The position numbers and the translations under genes were made by a program. Positions 49,301 to 61,300 of a stretch of DNA of 64,000 nt are shown here, piece after piece. The stretch's first letter is position 1, and each line of letters begins with the position of its first letter. Under the pieces are notes generated by a model. That model had not been told where the DNA came from. It saw nothing but the letters and a program-made list of their open reading frames with translations, and searched no databases. The stretch is from Bolinopsis microptera (taxonomy: Eukaryota; Ctenophora; Tentaculata; Lobata; Bolinopsidae), in NCBI RefSeq assembly GCF_026151205.1, contig NC_087080.1:13339337-13403336 (forward strand), in the 5' to 3' direction.

Positions 49301-52300
49301 TGAAGATTATTCTACCACTAGTGTAACCCGGCCTACGGCCGGGACTTCACTGCCGCAGTTAAAAAGGGTAGGAGTAATTACCCGCTGAGTCAAAACCCGC
49401 ATTAGGTGACCCAATAGTTTCTTAAACAATAATCTCATAATCAGTTATTTCTTGTGGATAATTTAATCATTATTAGGCACCACATTCCATGATCATAAGG
49501 TCTGAACACCGAGTATTACACCTCATCACTCCCGTCCTGAACCGCTTAAATCGTTATAGAAATTAACCCTTGTTAACTCCGCACCACACCCGCATATTAT
49601 ATTTGAAAACACGCATAACATTGTCGTATGAACTCTCTCTCTCTCTCTCTCTGCAGTCCAAACAGACCCCAAACACTAACAGTACTCCCTCCCCTAATAA
49701 GCTTAAGGTATAACATTACAGCAAATCTTCCGGGCTAATCCAATTATGACGCTACTTAAATGCAGCAGATAACATATTACACAGTAATGAGAGAGAGCGA
49801 GAGAAAGAGAGAGCAGGCCCCGTAACTCTTGCCGTTCTGCTCAAGCAACTTTATGTAACATTTGTGGTACAAAACCATCAATAAAACCACTTACCACCGG
49901 CCGATTTTTAAAAAAATTTCCTATGGGCTTCATCAGAGTTTTGTCGACACTATACCGAAAAAATCAGTCCCGTAACTCTTACCGTTTTTTTTGTATAACC
50001 GACCGGAAATTACACACGGACAGACAGACAGACAGACACACACACACACACACATTCTGGTGTTATTAAGGTGATATTCTCATATTATATAATAATATTG
50101 ACACCGTCATCATTAAGGCTGTATGACATCTAGATTACTAAATATTTTAAATTCGGATGGGTTCGATACAACCATTCATCATTATTGAGTTCATTTTCTA
50201 CAATCATTGTTTTCAGAATGAAGGCCAGTTATGTTTTGCTACTCAGCTGTCTTCACACCGCTTTCTCCCAGGACACGTATAATGAAGCCGCATACAATGG
50301 AATTTTGGACGACTACACATTCATCTCTATTTTAGTAGGAACAGGTCTCTGTCTCACCATCGTGATCGTTCTGGTTGTCGTGATTGCTTTTCTAAAGATG
50401 AGACAAATTGTGTACACATCGGTACCTTTCAATATTCAAAAAGCGCTGTCAGTTACCCATGCTAGGTACAGGAACGATAAGTCATCGGAAAACTTGCCAA
50501 AACCTAAAATAAAGACATTTGTTTTGGGTAAAGATATGAACGTGCACAGGGCCGGTGGTGTCAGCTTCTATGGTGTTTAGAAACACGAAGTTTAGAAACT
50601 AAGTTGGAATAACGGGGTGTATCCAAAACTGAGTATCTAAAAAGATTGTGGATAAAGTTTAGAAACACTGTCTACTAGCCACTAAGTCGGAATGACGGGT
50701 GTCCCCAAAGGTACCGGAGTATTTACTATCTATGATTTGTCCATCTTGAGTGTCCAAAAGGCTCATGTAAAATGTATATAGAATAAGCACCTTTCTGTAC
50801 ATCATAGGAGCGAGCAAGTGGAAACATTATTTGTTTTTCAGAACTGTGATTCAGCTAATTTGGAATGTAGTGCTCTATTTAAAGTGACAGCTTTTCCTAC
50901 ATACCGATGACAGGTTATTCTTACTTAAATTGTTTTGAAGACAATACTTTCACATCCGATATAAGTTACAACACGATACATAATATCGTGGAAATTATCG
51001 TAGACAAAAATGATATTCTTTTTGGAAAAGTTTTGTGACAGCAATATTTCGCTTTCAATTTGTGGTATATTGAAGTGCACTTAGCAACTGAATGCCATAT
51101 CATTCAATACCAACGTTTTATATTGCTACCTTGTCAAATTTGTATTTCAAAGCAATCTACTTTGTAATAGTGATAGCCCACTAGGAACGACCCTAAACTG
51201 CATGTAGTACATCCTGGTTAGACTATCTGCGGAAGGAACTATTTTTGCAATAATTACAAATGATTTGTTTGTCACATAAATTAGCGCAGATCTTCGGTTT
51301 TACATCCTTGAATAGCAAAGCGTGCCCGGAAACTCAAAATCTTTTTCAAGATATAGATGCTAAGATGTTTGTTATTTGATAGCTTATTTACGCGAGAAAC
51401 AACTACAATGTAGTACTACGTTGTCACAAGCCCGCTTAACAATGACTTTTTAGCACAGATTCGATAAAGCCATGCATCTAATGACCGGCGTCTTTATAAG
51501 ACGTTGCATTTTATTCCGGCCACCAGGAGTTTCACCATCAAAGTTTAGGCACTTTATCAAAAATTCCGGAATCTTGGCACTTGGTGATTCGATAATTGTA
51601 TGGTCTGATGTGGGCTGGTCTGGTCATTGTGGTCCGAATGTGACTGAAAAAACGATAAACTCAATTATAAAATACGATTGTATTCATTGTGTACCCATTA
51701 CACAATCAATAAAGCACAAGAGAAACGTACTTGTGTTCAGCAAAATCGTGTCAGCAAGCAATTTTTTTGTGTATCAAACTTTTCCTCGCACGTCTTTACA
51801 TTTTAAACTGTATTTGTTATTCATAAATTTAGGTTAATAACCTATCCAATATCCATTCTTATCGAGCCCTAAACTGAAAGCAATTGTTCCAGAATGACGG
51901 CCGGTTATATTTTGCTACTTTGCTGTCTCGGCACTGCTCTTCCCCAGGATTTAAACCAAACAAAGAGTGAACCTTACAAGGAAGTGATTGCCACCCAAAA
52001 ATAACGAGGAAGATATCAAAAAATACAAGGTATACGTAAACGAACCGATGAACGACGTAACATTTTACAGTATCGTAGGGGGAACCAGCGTTTGCCTGAT
52101 CCTTCTGCTTTGGCTCTGCGGACTTTTCGCTTGTCTAAAGATGAGACACGATATGGAGAAGTCTGCATCTTTTAATATCAAACGAGTCATGATGGCAACG
52201 CATTCTATCCCATCACATCAGAAGCTACGAGCACAAGCAACATTTGTAAGAAATACGGGTTATAACGCACGAATCAACGAAAAAATCCGGTCTGGTATAA

Positions 52301-55300
52301 GAAGGTACTCAAGGTATTCATTACGCAAACAAGCATCATTTAATAGGAGCAACTTACGAGTCGACAGATCAAGCCGGTCGAGTATCAATTACACTCAGAG
52401 AGAGCTACAGTTCAGACAGGAGAGAAGCCACAGTATACATTTGATCCTTAGTACTAGAGTAAGAGTGACGCTTTAAGCTAGAAGGTGTGAACGAACAGAG
52501 GTAAAGTGTCCTGTAAGTTAAAGTTACATTTATTGTAGGAGTAAGATTACTCGATTTGTATGTGTTTATTAGCAGTTATCAAATATATGTGTACGTTATT
52601 TAGTAAGTAATCTTCTCTAATTTTGACATAAATTATTTTGATCATATAATATTATCTTCGTTTTCATGTCTGACAGTAAAGTTGATAATTTCCTTTTTAA
52701 ATTACCTCATGGACGGCAGACGCCTGTTCTCAGTATGGACCGGTTGTTGTGAAGTTGTGATTCAGACTAAACTTAGGAGGAAAATATAAAATATAACGAT
52801 GTTAGTAACTTAATACTTTCAAGTTTCAACACTACTATATACTATATAATTACTGTATTAGTAATTATCTGTTATATAATATTATATATAGAACAAATAA
52901 TCTGAGGTATGACACTGTAATTGAGTATATTTAGTTAGAGAGAGCAATAGGAAATTATAGAATTTAGAATGTTTTAAAAATTCCCTAAAAATAATCTATT
53001 TCCACCTAGCTTTTGATAAAATCTGAACTGATTTACAAGTGCATATTATATATAATAATTTTATTATTAATTATTGAACATTGAAGTCATTCAAGCGAGA
53101 CTCTGTTAATAATTAAGTCTCGCTTGAATGACTTCATCTTCTTTGGGTATATATTTAATGTCGAAGCGTGTAATAAATGTTAAAAGAATTTATTTATTCA
53201 TTTATTTATGAAAGTTCGCACTAAGGTCGCAATAAGACGTTGATTTTAGCACTTCAGGAATATTTAAACATGCGTGATATTCTATCAAAATGTACTAAAG
53301 TTGAGTCTTGCTTTTCAGAAACTTTAGATTTGTTACTGATAATTAATGTGACGAATGAGATTAATTAGCTGTTGTAATTATTGTACCTAATTTATGTTAC
53401 AGTCCGTGTACTTGACACTAACTTTCTACTCATGTAACGGATGATAACTCCCTTATGGGCTCATTACCGTGTGTATAAGTTTCCTTCTGTTTGATGCTTC
53501 CTTGTTGCTTCAATTTCTATGATTTTGTAATGGAATGGATTTAAACTATAAATATAAACTCTTGTCTATCTTTTATTAGAATAAGTAAGCTCACAAAAAT
53601 ATTTAACAAAAACGATTGGTTTTGACAATTTGACGTTCGGCGAATACAAAGAAAATATGCACCGACGTCTTTTCTTTTTGTTAAGTACAAAATGACAATG
53701 GGCACCATCTCTAGACTAATATATAAGAGGAGATCTGAAATTGTAACCCAGGAAGTGCTGTAATTTCTGATCAGACGTCTGGGCTCCAGCAATATTAAAG
53801 GTGTCCATCACCAATCTTAAGCGATCATTTGCGACAGTAAACTCATTAAGGGAGACAATGTGCCGAACCACCGCTGGGCGTAATATGTAACTGATACTCC
53901 GTGGTAATACGTGTCTAATAGTTTTATCTTTCTGGACGGATGTCGAACCCATTTTCAAAGTTACTGCCATTCATTTACGATGTCGTCAACGAGGTTGACT
54001 GCACTTCTTCTTAATTATATGGTCATAGTTGCTGCAGTTATGGCGAAAATGTTTGATTTATTTTGAGCTCTTCGTTAATGATGGAGCTGATTGAGACGCA
54101 ACAAACATCGATGTATGTAATTGTATCAGTTCTTGGATTTACATGGCATATCGTCTTACTTGGATTCACAATATTATATGGAAATTTCTTTAACATAAAA
54201 ATGCTTCCACCGTTTTCATTTCAACTGTTGCCATATTTTCTACAATCCACTCAAATTTAAATACTGCTGCCGACAAATTTCAGGTCATCATCAATAGATT
54301 TAGCCATTACATTAATCACATTAATAAGCAATTAGCATGGTTCATCCAAACTTCCTGGTTGCTTATCATTTAAGATCCACTGAAAACAGATTAGCTGCGA
54401 AATGCTCCTCAGATTATACCACAACAGCGTGGCAAGACACTATCTTCGTCTCATAATTCCCACTATTAAGCTAGCTTGAATTTCTCTGCGTTATACTAAA
54501 TTTGACTGTCTAGTATGTTCTGCCGCTCACTAACTTTGTTCGACATTCTTCATAAATCTTAATGGAACGTAGTTTTTATATTTTATCTCGGCACAAAACT
54601 GGTATCTACGACTGACGTTTGCTAATTGTTAATTAAGTTAAAAGTGCTAAAATTCCCGATAAAATTGCTACCGTTTTAGCATCTTTATCTGCATTCTTCA
54701 GAAGCATAATTTTCATTCTTTTCATTTCTGCAGGCATTCCTCAATACTGCACGTGCCTCGTTCTTTATTCCACTCCTATTCGCATGCAAAACTACAATAA
54801 GGGTTTGCACTTTACGGCATAATTCTTCTAATTGCAGAGATTTTATTTCCATTATGAAACATTATAATAATTTGCGCTGATTTTAAGTTTTTGATAATAG
54901 CCAGATCAAGTTTAAAGAGGAATGATACCTTGTGAAATGTGCAACCCATCTGTGCAGGTATACTATTTTGTAAACATACCACAGTGAACCGTAGCATGTG
55001 GTATCAGGCACTTCCCCATCAAAACTAGATCTCTAGTCCACACACTCCATCAGTCTACCAAATCCAGTAGTTTTTGTTAAAACTAAATAGTTTTGTAGCT
55101 TGATATCAACGTCAATAATGGCAGAGACTAGTGATACAGATAAGTCACCTTGTAGATAATATGTACATTAATTATAATTATTATATATTGTTTGATATTA
55201 TGTTCAAAGCGCGAGCGACCAGTCAGGAGTTTTGTCTCGTGTAACAATAGCTCCATTGACGGTCCGTGGCTAGCTAACATTATCATGGTTAATATTGTGA

Positions 55301-58300
55301 ATATGATAGACATATTCATTATCTTTCATCATTACTTTTACTTGCGACTGATCAAGCGGCTAACATTCATTCTTGAAATTATGATAACGTTTATATATTT
55401 TGATTAGAACTGTTGCTCACGTCGAAGTCTCCTTCACTTGGAAGCTGGAAAGTTATTTTAGCATCAGGCCAACAGTAATTCCAAAAATTAGTCTCATGAG
55501 CTGTTGACTTTATTGAGTTGCTAGGGTTTGTTATAAAATTTTAATATTGATTAATTGTCTTAACAATTGACATTACATATTATTTTACTTCCTCATCTTT
55601 GCCTTTGTTCATCTTCTCGCACAATTAAGTGGGGTAAGTCATGTGAATGTTTGCAATTTTCCATACATTGATTGGGCTGTATAGTGGTCAAGTTTATGTC
55701 TAGTGGTCAAGTTTTATATGTCTAGTGGTCAAGTTTATGTCTAGTGGTCAAGTTTTGGGGACGTTTTTGGCTAACAATGTTACGTCAGCAGACGAGTGGG
55801 TTAAGAAATGCTTGTGAAGGTGGATTCCTAGAAACCAATTGTTTTCACGGTTCATGCTACCCTGATCATTATGAACCTATCATATTTTTCGGTTTATACT
55901 TTACTGAAGTCCGAACCTAGTAGTAGTACCTACCTCTCGATATACGATTTTGGACTCGATGCTTCCCCCTTGTAATGCGATCTCGGAATGCAGGCGGGAG
56001 CTTTGTTATCAGAGGTACGTATCGAGAATTAATCGGACCAAAAGAAGTCGAAATTTGTTGCGGAGAATGGGAAAAATCGCGATTCAGTTCACAGTTGGTA
56101 ATGTTAAATGTGTTAAATCTTCACACATCTCCATTCAATTTTAATGGGAAAACTCAATAACCCCGATGTTGACGGGCCTGATTGTGCTCGAGGTTACTGA
56201 ACTGCATATTTTAAATATCATATTATATGATACTAGAAAGCCCGTGGTAACAGGGACGACGCTAGTAGTATTCTTTGAAAGAAAGTTTTAATCGCATCAA
56301 AAAATATCCATCTCAACCGAAGATACGGGTATCGGCCTTACAAAATGACAGGCCTCACAAAATGACAGCCCACATAGACCATGCTGTAGCTTAGGTTCCC
56401 TATACATTGAACCCTATTCCTTTTACTGTATGAAAGAAAAAGCATTAATTAACACTTCCCAAGGAATGATAATGACATAGAATCTATATTTCTTACATAA
56501 ATATGGACGTTTTTGCTGTTCAGTCATTGCCCCGCCTAACTGTTACCCAGAATAGAGACCAAAGTTCTGAATTTAACCCCAGAAAACCAGGTACTACCAT
56601 GACTTATGTCAATCAAAGACTACTCTGGTCAAATAAAAAAACTGATTTAGTGACTTTGGTAGAAGAAATGACAAAAAAATGACCTAGCCTCACAAAATGA
56701 CAGTGTTATGCCTCACAAAATGACAGTTTTATTTTATGATACAAAGATGGCATATTTATATTGGATGCCCCTTGCCTAATTATTGGGATTCTTAAACCCA
56801 GTAAGCTCATGATGAGCCTAAATGTGTTTGTTTGATCATCAATTTTGATCAAAATGCCTCACAAAATGACACCGAAAAGCCTTACAAAATGACAATGTTT
56901 CAGGTTGAATTATTTTCATCATCTAAAATGGATCAGAGACAGTAAATTCAAGAAGGAGTTAAAAATAATCATAATCTGACAGTTAACAATCAAGTAGCAT
57001 TAAAAAAGTGCAGTTCTGATATCAAAACTTTGATTTCAAACTCTTTGATTTCAAACTCTGATTTCAAAACTCAACGAAATAAAGCTTCTATTTTGTGAAA
57101 GCAGAGAGTAATAACAACTCCTAAAACATGTCAAACGTTAACTAAACACTGAAAAGTGATCTATCCAGTCATAGAAAATATCAAATATAACCAAATACTG
57201 TGTTCAAGTATGAAAACAAAAAATGATTTTTACGCCTCACAAAATGACATTTTTTAAATTTTTTCAAAGTATAGAAAATGTTCCTTTTTAAATATATTTT
57301 GGTAAAAACAGAACTGGTATAATAGAAACAACATATATATCTAACAGTAAGACACGTGAAAGAATAATGAAACTTTTTTCCAAATCGTATTTGAAGTGAT
57401 GCCGTTTTGGGTTGTCATTTTGTAAGGCACTATCTCACGCGAAATTGCCCAACTTTTTTTAATCATCCTTTTTCCTGTAAAAGCTATTCTACTCTTCAAT
57501 CTATTATATTTATCTAACTGTCCTAGGTGAAATCAAATTTCTATAGGCTGCTGTTAAAAAAATGACAGCCGTGACGAAATTGTCATTTTGTAAGGCATGT
57601 TTTTTTGGAAGATTTCAAAGATGACAATTTTTATCGCAAAATTTACGGTTTATCAATCAAATCAACCCCCGGGAAGAAAAATATACCTGTTGAACTACCT
57701 ATCTGGATAATAAAACATGAACAAAACTCATTTTTGTGCATTTCAGAGCCATCTCCTTTTTCGTGTCATTTTGTAAGGCCGATACCCGTACAGCCGATTT
57801 AAATATAAAACACTTTAAACACAACGTAATTACCACAAAACCGATCAAAATTACGTTAAAAAAATCTTTGCACGTGCATGTGTGCATTAAAACACCGTTG
57901 CTATGGAACCTTTTGGTTGTTACCTAAATTCCTATTTTCATCTAATTTGCTTGTGGGCGGTCGTACATACAACAGAAAGAATTCTCTGAATTATAGACTT
58001 AGAGATTTGGGTTCCTTTTCTGTATTTATTATTTAGACTATATTCTTAGTTTCTACTTCAACTCTTCAACTATCAACACAGTCTATCTTGTGAGCCTTTG
58101 TAGACACTTTTGTTAATGTTGTGTTATATATAACTAACAATGGGCTTGCTTTGAGAATTGAGACGTAGACTGGAATTTGTGTTGGAACGTTTCGTTATTA
58201 TAATTACAGGCAAGGTTTGCAGAGAGGATTATGTGCGCTATAGTCCAACTAATCTTTGCTCCTTGGTCAGGTATTAGAAATAGTGGAGTCGTGGCTCTGT

Positions 58301-61300
58301 AGGGTATGTTCACAGTTTTTTATATATATATTATCTTAATTGCCAACTAAGGAGATAACAATCAGCATGTTGGCAATAATATGACTATATAATATTGCAT
58401 TCCCCGTTTAAGGTGTCCTTACGTTATGAAGCCTCATATGTATTAAGTTGAATATGTTATGTGAATATGCATTATGCAAGATATCATAATATTTTGTGAG
58501 AGTTGTGTAAGCTTCATTAAAGTAGCCGTCACAATCGATCATGTTTACCGTTTCTTGCGCCATGTTTTATAGATTGACAAATATATCGACCCAGCCCCGA
58601 TTACTCAATTACCTGAATGTAATTACCCTCTTGACAGTGGGCTGTCAGTGGCACCTGAATGGATTCCGGCTCAGTGTTGGCCAATTGCCTGGATTGTATC
58701 AGTCACTACAACAAACACCTTATTATTATTTTTATCCTGGACACAAATTTACGCTTATGCTTTAATCGCTCTCTCTCATAAGTTTATGTTTTAAAATATA
58801 AGAATGTTTCATTCTCTCTCGGAAGCTCCGGCTCGGCTCTATATTATTATTGTGAAAAGATTGCTGTTCAGTTTTTACAAAGTTGCATTTACAGTGAAAC
58901 ACCGATTTACTGCTAACCCCGATTTACAGCTGGCAATTTTCTTCCCTAAAATTAGAGCTTTACATACAATATGGGAACAATCGAAACCCGGCTGTTGCCT
59001 GTTAGCTGTTGCTTACTTTCCCCAATACTCCGCAGTAAACTGTATATTATTTTAATGAAAAACATAAACTCAGATTCATCTGCCTTAGTTCGTAGCTTTT
59101 TGTTCTCGGTTTTCAATTATTTTGTGATACCAAACTCCTTCCAGAAAAATGTTACATGATGAACTTTCACTGTTATAATATTATACCTTGTTGCTCTACT
59201 TCCCACAGTTGGATATTATAATATGAATAAGAGATATTTAAGGACGTGTTGCGTTTTGTGTTTGTGATTATAAAACATTGATTAATACCGACACTTATTA
59301 GACAAGGTTTATCACAATTCACAACACGCATATTCAGTTGCCAATGACTTTTTTTATAATATAAATATAATATGTATAATATGGTTCTGTACTACACAAT
59401 TTAAATAGTTCTGTTCTTAGTTTTAAACGCGATTACTTGACAGTAGGCTATTGTGTTTCTGAATCTAACTTAAAATCATACTACTACCGAAACATCAAAA
59501 TATTATTACATTATAGATCATTACATTTTATCATTCTATCATTCCATATTGATTAGCATTCCTCGGCCTCCGTAGCATTCCTATTGAATAAAATTACGCT
59601 AGTCTTCATTGAATTCTGTTCATTTTACATTGGAATGGTAAAATTAAATGATATTTATGTAGTGTTGAAATTGTGACGACTGCAATAAATAAATAAGTTT
59701 TCAATTTCATTAGTTTTAACTGTAAAACACTCGAAATCTTTGACGATTCGTCTGTTTGTAAGTTTGTAAGACGTCAGTTGATCACGTTTTGTGGAACCAA
59801 GCAGCAACTCTTTAGTAAAAATTTAGTTTTTATCTAATTTCCTTTTAGAAGTGACCAATCCCACAGTGCTGTACTATCACGCATATTTATTTCATATTTA
59901 TTTCATTACGTTAATTCATTACTTATCATGAATTTATCAATATATTCGTAACATCAATTACATATTATGTGATTTACTTTATGACTTGCTTTACTTAATG
60001 AATTAAAAGGCCGGAGTAGCGTATTCTGAAGAGGTGACTTGAGTTTACTTTGACACAGCTTTTAGATGCTTCATTTTTTATTAACAAAATATAATCTCTA
60101 GTGTTAATTGCGGTGTAAATTTAATCCTAATTATACTTTGAATTATTCTTTCATCGTCTTAGTCTGTCAGACGTAAGTTTTGTTATAACATCGAGGAAGG
60201 TTGCTCTCACTCTGTAAATAGTTTGACAGTTTGACCGTGAAATAACGTGCTGTAACTTAGTTTTATGACTGCATGATGTAAGTTAGTTAAAGAGTGCCAA
60301 CCATACTACACATTGCATTAGGCTTCCTGTAAACATAAAATCGAACTTTTGTTTAACTGATGAATCTTAGCTTGGGAAATACCGTCGAGAAGTTAAATCA
60401 CGTTTCACTTGTTAAGTCGTTACCTTGTTAAAAGTGTATCTCCTACATAAAAAATGGGTAGACTTAACTGTTTACTTTTTTTCTCTGTTTTTCGTTCCCG
60501 GTTTCACTTTTGAAATTATTAGTTCTGATTTAAAACTCCTTCCAGAACAATGTTACGAAAGATTCTCCTACTCACTCTCACTCTCTCCCTTGCTGCCCTC
60601 TCTCCCGTACCAGAAAATAAAGAATCGCAGTTAACAGAGGATGCGATAGCAGCTTTAGTAGTCGCCTCCCTAGCCCTAGCATTTGCAGTTCTCATCTTCT
60701 GTAGAATGTGTTATCTAAACCGTAGAAAGAGACTCATCCTGTCTGAAGACTCCACCATCAGTGAAGCAGCTTACCCAGCTCCGGGACCGTGTCTCCAGAA
60801 ATACGACCCCGGAGTTGATCCTCAGTTTGGACAGTTAGACCCTCCGCCTCCTTACCACCTGACAGCTGAACCAGGTTGGCATCACGTGACACGTCACGTG
60901 GGCGCTAATCGCTCAGCTCCTCAGTATCCTGGAAGAGCTTACTCTGAGGGAACTTCTTCCAGTCAGCTAGCTCCACCACTGTATGAGACTTTGGGTTATA
61001 GGGAAAATTGCCAGACTCAGTGTTATCGTAATCGTACTGTTGATGACTAAATTTGAGTTTTTTTAGAATCATAAAATACAGACTCTTACTGTTCATTGCA
61101 TTATCTTGTATTTCAAATCATTGGCTGTGGTGTACTATGCTGATTTCATATTTAACATGTACAAATTGTAAGTCCTCTGTACCAAAAAAAGAGGAAATAG
61201 GTTGAATCAATGATATATGAAGTAACCAACCAAATACTTCTCAATATTTTTAAATGGGTGTAGTGCTGCAGTGTGTGCAAAGAATTGTTTTCTTCGCCCT

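Noticed and set aside
48965..49326. Cysteine/isoleucine-rich frames over the ATATTGTCAT array
   Set aside because: Low-complexity translation of a minisatellite inside a mobile element.
53716..53970. 84-codon - strand frame starting [11 protein letters not shown]
   Set aside because: No motif, splice context or family resemblance; cannot be told from chance.
55950..56160. Two overlapping short + frames
   Set aside because: Overlapping open frames in AT-rich DNA with no start or family evidence.
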